The notes below the pieces were generated by a model. It made no database searches and was not told where the DNA came from. It saw only the letters and a list, made by a program, of their open reading frames with translations. A program made the translations under genes and the position numbers. A DNA stretch of 64,000 nucleotides. Source: JBBQYD01 sp942493075. GTDB taxonomy: Bacteria > Verrucomicrobiota > Verrucomicrobiia > Limisphaerales > UBA8199. Positions 26,642 through 35,816 of this stretch are shown here, one piece after another. The number at the start of each line of letters is the position of its first letter. Position 1 is the first letter of the stretch. Where the stretch lies: NCBI GenBank assembly GCA_942493075.1, contig OW818681.1, positions 1,054,001 through 1,118,000 of the forward strand, in the 5' to 3' direction.

Positions 26642-29182
26642 TTATTGGCCTGTCACACGATAGAACGCGGGGCCGGCGCCTAATGTATCGGATGCTTCAG
26701 TGGCTGTGGTTGTGGTGCCCACATTCTCCCACGTGCCACTGTCGAGCGATGCACGCCGCTGCAACTGGTAAGGAGGACTGCCGCCTTGCCACTTAATAGT
26801 GAAGTTGCTGTTGGCAATGGCGCTTGCGGTGATCTTAACTGGAGAGGGCACGTTGAGGTCATCCAGGATCAGGCCGGCCTGGCTGGCACCACGGAATACG
26901 CGGATCTGCCGGAAGCTTTCAGCGCCGGCAGCGTAGAAACCAATGCCCTCCGGTCTGAAGTCCACATCATCGACGAGCAAGTGGTACACCTTGGTCTGAA
27001 AGTTTATCTTAAAGGTGAACTTTTGGAACTTTGTGGTATCGGCCGTCAATCCGGTAGGCGACCAGACATTTGTGCCGGAATTGTTGGTGCTGCTTCCGAA
27101 GTCAATGCTGTAGGAAGGGCCAATCCGCAAGGCTGCGGAGCGTGTTCCAGAGCCGTTTTCCAATGCGATGAAAACGTTGCCGATGGCGCTTCCCAAGGTG
27201 CCAATCGGAAGTGCTCTGGCCCAGAACTCGATTGTCACATTGGTGGAGGTCTCCAAACCCGTGATTCGCCTAACGGTGGTGCTGGCAAGTCCGATGCCAT
27301 TGACGAGGAGCGCCTGGTTTCCCGTATGAACCGATTCTCCAGCCGCCACGCTGCCGAGCGCGAGTTGATTGGTGATTTCGGTGGCGGTCAGTACGCGAGC
27401 GGCATTGCCATTTTGATCATTTGTCCAGCCGTCCTGGCCCTCGATCGGACCGGATGTGTGGGTTGGAGTCTCGAAGTCAAAAAGTTTTCCCGTCAGATCC
27501 ACGGGCAGGCTTAGGGCTGCCGCGTAGGACTCATTGGGACCAACGGCGTTGGTCGCTACCACGTAGTAATAGCCGAGGTGTGCGGCGGTGATGTTGGCCA
27601 GAGTCAGGCTGGTGCCTGTTTCGCCCTCCAATTTGACACCCACATGATCGGCGAGATTAGTCCGGTAATACCATTGCATGCTCGTGGCTCCTGTGGGAGC
27701 GGCGGTGAACGTCACAGTGGCTCCCAGGTTTGTAGCCACAGCCGCCGGATGGGAAGCTAAGGTCGGGAAGACAGGCAGCCCTGGAATCGCCGGGTAGTCG
27801 ATGGGTGCTGCATCTGAATTGGTTAGAGCGTTGTTGTTGATGATCACCCGATCCACGAGCCCTCGGAAGAAAACAGTCTCGCTCTCTTTGCCGATGTAGA
27901 TCTGGTTGCCTGTCGAGGAGGAGGGCACTCCGGTCGCGGTGCGGTTCATAGTCTGACGGAGAACGCCGTCCAGGTAAAAGCGCACCCGAGCGTAACCTTC
28001 CATAACGGCTGCAACGTGGTGCCACCGGTTGTCGTTCGGCACAATGACCGAGGAGGCGAAATCAGTATTTCCGTATATAGTCGTGTGCAAACCACGCGTG
28101 GCATTGATAGAGAGCGCGGCACGAGGGGCTGGACCATCCGTGCGGTAGATTAAACGTCTATTTTCGAAAGGACCGGTTGGTAATTTCACCCAAGCCTGCA
28201 GCGTGTAGTTGGTATTGTTCACACCCAGGTTGACTGGATTCGCGCCATAGGGAGCAGCGACGAATTCCTTTGTCAACGCGGCTTCCTTCAAGAAACCGAG
28301 GGAGAAGTCTCCTGATAGCCCGGTCGGCGAGTCACTCGACCATGTGGGGCCAGTCAGCTCAGGTAACACCACGAAGGCATCGGTTGTTGGCATTGCCGGG
28401 CCGACGGAGTTGGTGGAGGGGAGCGCCGGTTCGTTGAAATCATAGTGAACCAGCGTGGTTGGATACGTCGGCTTAGGGGTGGCGGCGATATTGTCCAATT
28501 GGCCGGCGGTGAGCAGCGCATTATGAATGCGTACCCGGTCCAGAGCCGCTGCCGTGTTGTTACCGGTGCCCTCCGAGCCTAAGCTCAGATAAGTGTGCTG
28601 TGGAGGTCTGGCTGGGAAGTTGGTTAGCACCTCGAAATACTCGGTCCCGTCCACGTAAAAGTGAACGCCCACACCTGGCTCCCAGGCAGCGGCTGAGTGG
28701 GTCCACGTGCCTCCCACAAATATCCCGTAGGCGTTGTTGGTAATATCCAGGATGCCGAACAGGGTGAACACTTGTCTCCCGCCTTTAAATCCCAACTTGT
28801 AAGAGCCACCGTAGGCAACGACGCCTTCGGCTGATTTCCCCACCCAGTTTGGATCGAGGTAAACCCAGGTTTCAACGGTGATCGGGCCGTTGGTGATGGC
28901 AAGCACCTTGGTGGTGTCATCTGCCATCAAGAACCCCGCCCCCGCATTGGTGAGTGACCGATCGCCGGTCCCACCGGAGGGGGAGGCATCGATCAGTTGG
29001 GAAAAATCGACGACTGGGTCCAGTGCATTGCCCAACTTGCCGACATAGCCACCCGTAGAATCGGTGGTGGTGTAGCCAGTGCCTTCGTTAAAGTTGAACC
29101 GGGCCAGTTCGGCGCCCTGTGCTGCGCTGGTCAACGCCAGTGCCAAGCCCAGGAGACATGGTTTAAGGTTTGGTAATTTCAT
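26642..29182 (-). CDS. Secreted LamG-domain protein
   Basis: 846 residues from the ATG at 29182, which places a signal peptide (KPCLLGLALALTSAAQG) at the N-terminus; an in-frame ATG at 29278 would put 32 polar residues before it. The mature protein opens with ARFNFNEGTGYTT, then a first LamG jelly-roll (VETWVYLDP, FYVDGTEYF), a second LamG (TLQAWVKLP, RFYLDGVLRQT), an Ig-like segment (WYYRTNLADH, YYVVATNAVG) and a further beta-rich region. It ends with the Verrucomicrobia-type C-terminal module (PPYQLQRRASL ... FYRVTGQ). No catalytic residues are recognised; it probably binds polysaccharide or acts at the surface. It is monocistronic with its own terminator. Confidence 0.82.
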   Translation of the reverse strand: MKLPNLKPCLLGLALALTSAAQGAELARFNFNEGTGYTTTDSTGGYVGKLGNALDPVVDFSQLIDASPSGGTGDRSLTNAGAGFLMADDTTKVLAITNGPITVETWVYLDPNWVGKSAEGVVAYGGSYKLGFKGGRQVFTLFGILDITNNAYGIFVGGTWTHSAAAWEPGVGVHFYVDGTEYFEVLTNFPARPPQHTYLSLGSEGTGNNTAAALDRVRIHNALLTAGQLDNIAATPKPTYPTTLVHYDFNEPALPSTNSVGPAMPTTDAFVVLPELTGPTWSSDSPTGLSGDFSLGFLKEAALTKEFVAAPYGANPVNLGVNNTNYTLQAWVKLPTGPFENRRLIYRTDGPAPRAALSINATRGLHTTIYGNTDFASSVIVPNDNRWHHVAAVMEGYARVRFYLDGVLRQTMNRTATGVPSSSTGNQIYIGKESETVFFRGLVDRVIINNNALTNSDAAPIDYPAIPGLPVFPTLASHPAAVATNLGATVTFTAAPTGATSMQWYYRTNLADHVGVKLEGETGTSLTLANITAAHLGYYYVVATNAVGPNESYAAALSLPVDLTGKLFDFETPTHTSGPIEGQDGWTNDQNGNAARVLTATEITNQLALGSVAAGESVHTGNQALLVNGIGLASTTVRRITGLETSTNVTIEFWARALPIGTLGSAIGNVFIALENGSGTRSAALRIGPSYSIDFGSSTNNSGTNVWSPTGLTADTTKFQKFTFKINFQTKVYHLLVDDVDFRPEGIGFYAAGAESFRQIRVFRGASQAGLILDDLNVPSPVKITASAIANSNFTIKWQGGSPPYQLQRRASLDSGTWENVGTTTTATEASDTLGAGPAFYRVTGQ

Positions 29183-29416
29183 AGACTCTAGGATGAGTAT
29201 GTTGCTCCAGGTGGATTTCTCCGCTTCCATTGTTTTGTTTAACCGACCTTCTTCTCCATTGGGGGTTGCGGTTTTCACTTTACACCTTTGAACGCGTCCT
29301 GCAAGTCCGAACCATGCATTTTGGCATCACAAACGTCTAATTAAGAAACGATTGGATGTGGGACTGTCCTTCCAATCGTTCCGTGCCCTCCCGAGGCTGA
29401 CGTGGTTTTGCGGCAC

Positions 29417-29447
29417 AAAGAAAACGCCGCCTGGGAGTAGGCGGCGT
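29417..29447 (-). terminator. Rho-independent terminator of the DUF2961 gene
   Basis: Stem ACGCCGCCT / AGGCGGCGT with a six-base loop at 29424-29447. On the minus strand it is followed by TTTCTTTG. It lies about 35 bases after the stop of the DUF2961 gene. Confidence 0.85.
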
Positions 29448-29480
29448 GAATTGCAGAAGCATGACTGCTTACACCGAATG

Positions 29481-30614
29481 CTATTTGCCTGCAGCAGGCA
29501 ATGTCGGATACGCAGCATGCGGCTCCTGCTGATACCAGTAAACAACGCTGGAGAGCTCATCCTCCAATTGCAGGTAGCGTCCGCCCGATTGCCAGCCCAG
29601 GGCCTGGATGGTAACACGCAGTTCCTTGTCGAACCGGATCGGGTCCTGGATATGCCAGCGATACAAACCGAATTGCTGGCCCACTTCATAGATCTTGTCT
29701 GCCGGCAGCACCTGGCAGAGGCCGCTGTAAGGGGTGGAAAAGACCTGGTACTTCTTGGTCTCGCGATTCTCGAAATTGTAAGACCCGCAAAAATAATCCT
29801 CCGTTCCTGTTCCGCAGATCGTGGGATACTCCCGATCACCATCCATGTAGAATTTAATTTCGCCTTCACCCCACCAGCCCGGGCTATGGACCTTCCAGGT
29901 CATGTAAGTGCCAACGTAATGTCCTTTGCCTTTGATCCCATCGACGAGAGTATAAATGCCCTTTTCCTTGAGCGGCATTTCTTCGCGATACTGTGCGTGC
30001 AGGTATGCGGCGTCCTTGGGAATCTTGCTCAAGGCATAATTCACCTGGTAATAGAGGACCATGTCTTTGCTGTCGGTGTTTTCCAGGGTGATGCGAGCGG
30101 ACTTCCTGAACGGCATCTGCCAATAGCAATTGAAAGCGCTGCCGGGATTCACGCAAACAGCGAGCGAATTAATCTGAGCATACTTGTCCAGACCAGAGGC
30201 GAAGAAATGGCCGACGGGACATTCGATCGAGGGTTTTTCCTCGCCGTCCCAATAGAAGCGCAGGATGGATTTCCGCCAGTTACCTGTGGGAGTCATCCAG
30301 ATCTGCTGAATGACACCGGGACCCTTGATATCGCCCAAGGTGAACGTGGTGCCGGCCTTGACCCGGACTGATGGAGATACCTTCCAACCTTTGCCAAGGT
30401 CACCCGAAGCATGTTTGCCTGTGCCTTCGGTTGCCATCGCCCCGGCCCCTTTCTCGCCGGTGAAATTTTCAGGGCTAATGGAGCGGGACTTGGCGTCCGA
30501 GGTGCGGTAGAGATTTCCGAGGTTAAGATCCAGGCCGTTAAAATCCTGAGCGAACGCGAGGCAGGCGCTCAGCAGTAGGCCTCCGGCTGCTGGGATGAGG
30601 GAGAGATTTTTCAT
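29481..30614 (-). CDS. Secreted DUF2961 (GH172-like) glycosidase
   Basis: 377 residues with a clear signal peptide ending near LAFAQ. The body has the DUF2961 double jelly-roll signatures: GPGVIQQIWMTP, LRFYWDGEEKPSIECPVGHFF, NCYWQMPF, GWWGEGEIKFYMDGD and GTGTEDYFCGSY, whose Glu is in the region where GH172 catalytic carboxylates lie. GH172 enzymes act on fructofuranosides and D-arabinofuranosides, often as trimers or hexamers; the substrate here is unknown. It has its own terminator and is flanked by other secreted or envelope genes, so a role in extracellular glycan use is likely. Confidence 0.87.
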   Translation of the reverse strand: MKNLSLIPAAGGLLLSACLAFAQDFNGLDLNLGNLYRTSDAKSRSISPENFTGEKGAGAMATEGTGKHASGDLGKGWKVSPSVRVKAGTTFTLGDIKGPGVIQQIWMTPTGNWRKSILRFYWDGEEKPSIECPVGHFFASGLDKYAQINSLAVCVNPGSAFNCYWQMPFRKSARITLENTDSKDMVLYYQVNYALSKIPKDAAYLHAQYREEMPLKEKGIYTLVDGIKGKGHYVGTYMTWKVHSPGWWGEGEIKFYMDGDREYPTICGTGTEDYFCGSYNFENRETKKYQVFSTPYSGLCQVLPADKIYEVGQQFGLYRWHIQDPIRFDKELRVTIQALGWQSGGRYLQLEDELSSVVYWYQQEPHAAYPTLPAAGK

Positions 30615-30673
30615 AGGATGGAACTCTGATACTGTGAGGAGGGGAAGGGATCAAGGCTTTTATGAAAACGTTT

Positions 30674-31027
30674 TCATTTTTCTTCCAGCGCCCTCGCTCT
30701 CTTCAGCATTTTGCGGCTAGTTCCCAGCGCCCAAAACCATGCCAGCGCAAACAACGCGAGCCCAACCAGACCGAGCTTGCCCACCGGCTTGGGTTCCGAG
30801 TCCATTTGCCAGATTTGCCACGCGGTGAGGATGACGCGGATGCACCACACGACAACCAACACGAATCCGGCAGAAGCCAGAAGGAGCTGACACGCACCCA
30901 ACCAACGGTAACCAGCCAGGAACGTGCCCAGACCCGGCGTTCCTAGCTGGTTTAAGATGTAATAGTTGCGGGCGGCGGTGGGGTTAAGGGGTTGGCCCCG
31001 CAAGCGGCGTGGTGGCGGTTCGTGCAT
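30674..31027 (-). CDS. Small membrane protein, function unknown
   Basis: 117 residues. After a polar, Pro/Arg-rich start comes NYYILNQLGTPGLGTFLAGYR, then two hydrophobic helices (LLLASAGFVLVVVWCI; LGLVGLALFALAWFWAL). The LNQxxTPGLGS/T-type segment is common in small Verrucomicrobia membrane proteins beside GYF_2 proteins (recollection, not checked). It overlaps the 3' end of the preceding gene by 44 bases in another frame; no later ATG, GTG or TTG would remove the overlap while keeping the conserved segment, so the two are probably translated as a coupled pair. Confidence 0.65.
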   Translation of the reverse strand: MHEPPPRRLRGQPLNPTAARNYYILNQLGTPGLGTFLAGYRWLGACQLLLASAGFVLVVVWCIRVILTAWQIWQMDSEPKPVGKLGLVGLALFALAWFWALGTSRKMLKRARALEEK

Positions 31028-31958
31028 TGAACATTCTTTCGTAGGCGACCATCATGGCCCCCAAGCCAACCGGGATTGACACGAATAGCCCGATGCAACA
31101 TGCCAGCATTCCGACAATGTTGATCAACCCCGCCAGAATGCTGAGTCCGAAAATGGTCCACCAGTGTTGCCCGACACGCTTGCGACTTACACCCATGGCC
31201 GTCCAGAAATCCAGCCCCTTGTCGGCGATTAAGGGCAAGGCATACATCCACGAAATCCCCAAATAGATAGCTGGGATCATTACCAGGATGAAGCCGAAAA
31301 TCCCCAGCACCCACATAAGGGCCGAGTTGTTGTTGTGTTGGCTGATCTGGATAGCTGGGAACGCCATTACCAGCATGCCGGGCAAACACGCCAATCCGGT
31401 GAGGAGGGCCGGGACAAGATAACCACCGATCATTTGACCAAGATTCTTCTTAAACCCAAAAAACACATCCCCGACGTCTGGGTTGTCCCGTCGGATATTC
31501 TTCAACAGAAAGTAATAAAAACCGCCAGTCAACGGGCCAGTGACAATGAAGATCACCGGGATCATGAGAAGGCCGAGGATAGGAATCTGTGCAAAAACAG
31601 ACATCCCGCCCTGAATGAGCATGTAAACCACAGAGGCGCCCAGCACCAGGCCAAAGTTCCTGCTCAACGCAGCCCAGCTTTCGCTGACACACTGGCCCAG
31701 ATCCAAATCATAATCCGCATCCATGACCTCAGGCGCTACACCGCTGGAAGATGCCGGAGCACCGAGTGTTGGGGGATTCTGCGGAATGGCCGGAATGTCG
31801 GCCAATTCCGGGAAAGCCGACAAGGGCTGCCAATCACCGCCGGTTTCCGGCCGGATCAGGGTCTGGGCATTAACGCGCCCTTGGGTGTACCATTGACGCA
31901 ACGTCTCGGCATCAACGGGCCCGTATTCCTTTTTGTCCGCTCCGATAATCTTATACAT
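30984..31958 (-). CDS. GYF_2-domain (DUF4339) multi-pass membrane protein
   Basis: 324 residues. Residues 1-50 form a GYF_2/DUF4339 domain (YGPVDAETLRQWYTQGRVN ... GDWQPL). A Pro/Ala linker follows, and from about residue 95 there are five or six hydrophobic segments (LVLGASVVYMLIQGG, LMIPVIFIVTGPLTGGFYYF, YLVPALLTGLACLPGML, WVLGIFGFILVMIPAIYLG, IFGLSILAGLINIVGML) as in DUF975-type membrane proteins. Function is unknown; the N-terminal domain probably mediates protein binding in the cytoplasm. Confidence 0.78.
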   Translation of the reverse strand: MYKIIGADKKEYGPVDAETLRQWYTQGRVNAQTLIRPETGGDWQPLSAFPELADIPAIPQNPPTLGAPASSSGVAPEVMDADYDLDLGQCVSESWAALSRNFGLVLGASVVYMLIQGGMSVFAQIPILGLLMIPVIFIVTGPLTGGFYYFLLKNIRRDNPDVGDVFFGFKKNLGQMIGGYLVPALLTGLACLPGMLVMAFPAIQISQHNNNSALMWVLGIFGFILVMIPAIYLGISWMYALPLIADKGLDFWTAMGVSRKRVGQHWWTIFGLSILAGLINIVGMLACCIGLFVSIPVGLGAMMVAYERMFNARTATTPLAGPTP

Positions 31959-32064
31959 AAAGTGCGTGTTAGGGGTTCAAACCGAACCAAGTTTGAGCCA
32001 GGAGTGGACTTTGTCAACGAAGTTCGAAACTTCAGTCCGAGGCGCGGGGAAAGAAAGGGAGGGG

Positions 32065-32145
32065 CACGCGGAGTTCGCGGAGAGGAAATGGAATGGAAAA
32101 AAGCCTCACACGAAGACGCGAAGGCACGAAGAAAACAAAGGAAAC
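32065..32145. repeat. Partial copy (one arm) of the MITE-like repeat
   Basis: This stretch (CACGCGGAG, CGCGGAGAGGAA, then CACGAAGACGCGAAG and GAAGAAAAC) matches, with changes, the left arm of the inverted-repeat element at 46100-46357. Only one arm is present, so it looks like a truncated or solo copy. Confidence 0.6.
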
Positions 32146-32235
32146 ATCTCACCTTCGGGTGTGATTGTAAGTGGGTGAGGCTTACGGCTCCTTTAAGGTG
32201 AGCGATCGGACTTTTGCCCGACGAACGCGCAACAA

Positions 32236-32591
32236 TGTAGCCCCGAAGTGGGCGTTCGCAGCTAGCCCGGCACGGAAGTGCCGGGTATGGTGATTGAAGC
32301 GATCATCGAAGCCCCGAAGTGGGCGACCGACCCTCCCATTGCTCCCGGGGATAACGGTTTTCGAAAGGGATGTTCTGTCCGTGCAACAATACCCCAGACT
32401 CCTCCGCAAAACTTGCTTCGAGTATAAGCCCATGCAGGGCATGCCAGAGAGCCAACGGCGTGGCGGTTGCTGTTTCCGGTAAGAATGACGTCGAATCGGC
32501 TGTCCCTGTCGGGACTTGATTGATCTATAGGGCGCACTACCCAGCACTCCCGTGCCGGGCTATTCGCGGTCGCCCCTGTTCAGGGGCTTCG
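32236..32591. repeat. REP-bounded RAYT remnant element, copy 1
   Basis: About 355 bases framed by inverted arms: TAGCCCGGCACGGAAGTG (32263 on) and, inverted, CACTCCCGTGCCGGGCTA (up to 32562), with outer GTAGCCCC / GGGGCTTC ends. The interior, read on the minus strand at about 32325-32406, encodes HGQNIPFENRYPREQWEGR, which lines up with the Y1-transposase C-terminus in copy 2 at 54002-54384. No intact transposase remains. It fills the gap between the GYF_2 gene and argS. Confidence 0.75.
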
Positions 32592-32736
32592 AAGCGGACG
32601 AACTCGGTTACCTGTCCGACACCGGACAGAACTCAGCATTCCCTCACCCACTTTTAACCACACCACTCACCCTCTCAAACTTTACGCAGTGCTTGCGCTT
32701 CCCTCGGGTTTTAGTGAGCCTAAGCACGGTTTTGTT

Positions 32737-34461
32737 ATGTTACCCAAGCAAGTTATCGAGCAAAGATTGCAGGCAGCGGTTAAAGCCGTTTTGCCTGATG
32801 CGGATGTCAGCATTGTCCTGGTCCGCCCCTGTCCGGACCCGAAGTTCGGCGATTACCAATCCAATGCCCTAATGGCTTTAGCGAAAGCGCGCCGGATGAA
32901 TCCGCGGCAATTGGCTACGGACGTTTCGGCTAAGCTCGATCTGGCGGACCTCTGCGAGAAGGCGGAGGTTGCGGGCGCGGGCTTCCTGAACTTCAGGCTC
33001 AAGACCGAAGCCCTGGAGAAGACCCTCCAAACTGCGGCAGCCGGTGAGCATTTGTTCTTTCAAAAAACAGAGCAGCCGAAGACCGCTGTGATCGATTTCA
33101 GTTCGCCGAATGTGGCGAAACCTATGCACGTGGGGCACATCCGCTCCACAATCCTAGGTGATTCTCTTGCTCGCACCCTAAAGCTGCTGGGGCACCGGGC
33201 GATTACCGATAATCATATCGGCGATTGGGGCACGCAGTTCGGAAAACTGTTGGTAGGATGGAAGAATCACTTGGATAAGGCGGCGTTGAAAGCTGATCCG
33301 ATCGCCGAGATGGAGCGGCTTTATAAGTTGATCAACGCTGCAAGCGAAGCCGATCCGACCGTGCTGGAAGCTGCCCGCCAGGAGTTGGTCAAACTGCAAC
33401 GGGGCGACGAGGAGAACCTCTCGATCTGGCGCGAGATGATTGCACTCTCGCAAGTGCAGTTTGACACCATCTACTCGCGGCTTGGGATCAGCTTCGACCA
33501 TACGCTGGGCGAGAGCTTTTACAATCCACGACTTCCCAGCCTGGTGCAGGAACTGAAGGAGAAAGGGATCGCGCAGGAGAGCGAGGGTGCCGTGGCGATC
33601 TTCTTTGAAGAAATCCCCGCGCTCAAAGGGCATCCTGCGCTGGTTCAAAAGAGCGATGGCGCAGCCAACTACGCCACCACGGATTTGGCTACACTGGCTT
33701 ACAGGCTCGAAACATGGCGGCCTGACGAGATCATTTACGTCACAGACGGACGGCAGCAACTCCATTTTCAGCAGATTTTTGCTGCGTTCAAGAAATGGCA
33801 TCCGGAAGCTGGCACGCGTCTGGCCCACGTTTGGTTCGGCTCAATCCTGGGGGAAGACGGCAAACCCTTCAAAACGCGTTCCGGGGAAGTCATCCGGCTG
33901 TCGGATCTCCTCGACGAGGCCCAGGAACGAGCACTCGAAGTGGTCAATGCCAAGAGCCCGGAACTTCCCTTGGAGGACCGCCGGGAGATCGCCCGCATTG
34001 TTGGGTTGGGCGCAGTCAAATACGCGGACCTCTCGCCTAATCGCCAGAGCGATTACGTATTCAGTTGGTCCAAGATGCTGGCGTTGAGCGGCAATACGGC
34101 GCCTTACCTGCAATATGCCTATGCGCGCATCCAGAGCATTTTTCGTAAGGGCAATTTCGATCCCGCGCAATGCGCCGGGAAGGTTCTTCTGCGTGAGCAG
34201 CAAGAAGTCGCCCTTGCGCGGCATCTGCTCAACTTTGGGTTGGTCCTTGAAGCAGTTGCGGAGGAGCATCGTCCCAATTTCCTTTGCAATTACCTCTACG
34301 AGCTGGCCGGGCATTTCACGGGCTTTTACGAGAATTGCCCGGTGTTAAAAGCCGAAGACGACCAGGTAAAGGCGAGTCGGCTAGTGCTTTGTCGTTTAAC
34401 GGCTGCTGTGCTCAGGCAAGGGCTGGAAGTTCTCGGAATCGAAGTGCTCGAGCAGATGTGA
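32737..34461 (+). CDS. argS: Arginyl-tRNA synthetase
   Basis: 574 residues from the ATG at 32737 (MLPKQVIEQRL); a start at 32689 would add a non-conserved leader. It has the Arg-tRNA-synthetase N-terminal domain (FGDYQSNALMALAK), the class I HIGH motif as KPMHVGHIRSTILGD, the second signature region ASGDxxKMSKS-equivalent as KPFKTRSGEVIRLSDLL, and the C-terminal anticodon-binding DALR domain (YLQYAYARIQSI; YLYELAGHFTGFYENCPV). It charges tRNA-Arg in the cytoplasm. The gene converges on folK. Confidence 0.97.
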   Translation: MLPKQVIEQRLQAAVKAVLPDADVSIVLVRPCPDPKFGDYQSNALMALAKARRMNPRQLATDVSAKLDLADLCEKAEVAGAGFLNFRLKTEALEKTLQTAAAGEHLFFQKTEQPKTAVIDFSSPNVAKPMHVGHIRSTILGDSLARTLKLLGHRAITDNHIGDWGTQFGKLLVGWKNHLDKAALKADPIAEMERLYKLINAASEADPTVLEAARQELVKLQRGDEENLSIWREMIALSQVQFDTIYSRLGISFDHTLGESFYNPRLPSLVQELKEKGIAQESEGAVAIFFEEIPALKGHPALVQKSDGAANYATTDLATLAYRLETWRPDEIIYVTDGRQQLHFQQIFAAFKKWHPEAGTRLAHVWFGSILGEDGKPFKTRSGEVIRLSDLLDEAQERALEVVNAKSPELPLEDRREIARIVGLGAVKYADLSPNRQSDYVFSWSKMLALSGNTAPYLQYAYARIQSIFRKGNFDPAQCAGKVLLREQQEVALARHLLNFGLVLEAVAEEHRPNFLCNYLYELAGHFTGFYENCPVLKAEDDQVKASRLVLCRLTAAVLRQGLEVLGIEVLEQM

Positions 34462-34495
34462 GCAAAGCTGAAAGTCTGAATGGCTGGCTGGCGAT

Positions 34496-34990
34496 TTAAG
34501 CCAGGCGCCTGAGTTCCGGATCAGCCGGTGCCGTTGCGAAGAGTTCTTGCACTGTCCTGGTCTGGCCTGGCAGCCGAAGGTCCGGGGCGATCTCGGCCAA
34601 TGGAGCGAGCACGAACTGACGCAAATGTGCTCGCGGATGTGGTAGTGTCAGCTCCGGTTGAGATCGAACCTCGTTGCCGAAAACGAGCAAATCCAGATCA
34701 AGGGGACGTGGCTCATTGAGCACCTGTTTAGGAGCCCGGCCAAATTCTCTTTCAATTTCCTGGAGCTTTGCCAGCAGTGATTCCGGGGTATCGCCGGGGC
34801 GGGGGATCAAAGCGACAACCGCATTGATGAAAGGGGGTGAGCCTGGCGGGCAATCTATTGGTGTGCTGAGCCAAAGCGACGATGCACGAAGGGCAACTGG
34901 TGAGAGGTGTTGCAGCCGTCCAATGGCCTGCCGGATGATGGCTGTGGAATCTCCCTGGTTAGAACCCAAGGCGATGCAGGCTTCCACCAT
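34496..34990 (-). CDS. folK: HPPK: 2-amino-4-hydroxy-6-hydroxymethyldihydropteridine diphosphokinase
   Basis: 164 residues from the ATG at 34990 (MVEACIALGSNQGDS). Typical HPPK motifs are LGSNQGD at the start and GRAPKQVLNEPRPLDLDLL in the middle; PLDLDLL holds the two Mg-binding aspartates. It transfers pyrophosphate from ATP to the pterin alcohol in folate synthesis. It is the last gene of the dapF-dapA-dapB-folK run, 16 bases after dapB. A longer start at 35059 would run into dapB and is not needed. Confidence 0.93.
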   Translation of the reverse strand: MVEACIALGSNQGDSTAIIRQAIGRLQHLSPVALRASSLWLSTPIDCPPGSPPFINAVVALIPRPGDTPESLLAKLQEIEREFGRAPKQVLNEPRPLDLDLLVFGNEVRSQPELTLPHPRAHLRQFVLAPLAEIAPDLRLPGQTRTVQELFATAPADPELRRLA

Positions 34991-35006
34991 ACCCTTGTAT
35001 GCGGCG

Positions 35007-35741
35007 CTATTTGAGCCCGAGCACGTCGAGCATGTCGTATAACCCCGGCTTTTGCCCAACAGCCCATTTGGCCGCCCTCAAAGCTCCCTTTGCGAAGGTC
35101 TCGCGACTTGATGCCTTATGGGTAAGCTCCACGCGTTCGCCTATGCCCGCAAAAACCACGGTGTGGTCACCGACCACATCACCGCCGCGCACCGAGTGCA
35201 TGCCGATCTCAGCCTGGGTGCGCTCGCCCACAATGCCTTCACGGCCGTGACGGATAACCTCACTCAGTTGTTTATGGCGCACGTCTGCCAGAATCTCAGC
35301 CAGAGATTTAGCGGTGCCGCTCGGCGCGTCCTTCTTTAAACGATGGTGCATTTCCACTACTTCGAGGTCGAAGTCGGGTCCGAGGATTTCGGCTGCTTTT
35401 CGCGTCAGCCAGAACAGGGCGTTCACGCCAGTGCTGTAGTTGGAGGAGAACACGAGCGGGATGTGGGATGCCGCAGCAAGCACGCGAGACTTCTCCGGTT
35501 CCGAATGGCCGGTGGTGCCAACAACCAGTGCCTTCTTGAACTTCGCACACGATTCCGCAACCGCGGGTGTCGTGGAATGAAAACTGAAATCGATGACCGC
35601 ATCGGTCTTCGGCAGCGAAGCCTCTAAATCATCCCCTTGATCGATTTCGCCTACGACATGGAGTGTGGAATCCTGGGCCGCCCAATTGAGCAGCATGCGA
35701 CCCATGCGGCCTTTTGATCCGACGATGATGAGATTAGTCAT
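35007..35741 (-). CDS. dapB: 4-hydroxy-tetrahydrodipicolinate reductase
   Basis: 244 residues from the ATG at 35741 (MTNLIIVGSKGRMGRML, the NAD(P)-binding loop). VVGTTGHSEPE and the catalytic block EMHHRLKKDAPSGTA (His/Lys active-site motif) are present. It reduces hydroxytetrahydrodipicolinate in the lysine/diaminopimelate pathway. It follows dapA by about 75 bases in the same direction. The ATG at 35780 would add 13 residues ahead of the nucleotide-binding strand and is unlikely. Confidence 0.95.
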   Translation of the reverse strand: MTNLIIVGSKGRMGRMLLNWAAQDSTLHVVGEIDQGDDLEASLPKTDAVIDFSFHSTTPAVAESCAKFKKALVVGTTGHSEPEKSRVLAAASHIPLVFSSNYSTGVNALFWLTRKAAEILGPDFDLEVVEMHHRLKKDAPSGTAKSLAEILADVRHKQLSEVIRHGREGIVGERTQAEIGMHSVRGGDVVGDHTVVFAGIGERVELTHKASSRETFAKGALRAAKWAVGQKPGLYDMLDVLGLK

Positions 35742-35816
35742 GAGAGAATAAGTTGATCGGGCTTTCCGGGGATGGCACACGCCACCCGCGGTTGGAGCGG
35801 AAGGCGCCCGGCAAAA

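Noticed and set aside
29352..30371. 339-codon plus-strand frame opposite the DUF2961 gene
   Set aside because: It is a shadow frame and also crosses the terminator of the DUF2961 gene.
31335..32201. 288-codon plus-strand frame near the GYF_2 gene
   Set aside because: It is mostly antisense to the GYF_2 gene and ends in a repeat; no recognisable domain.
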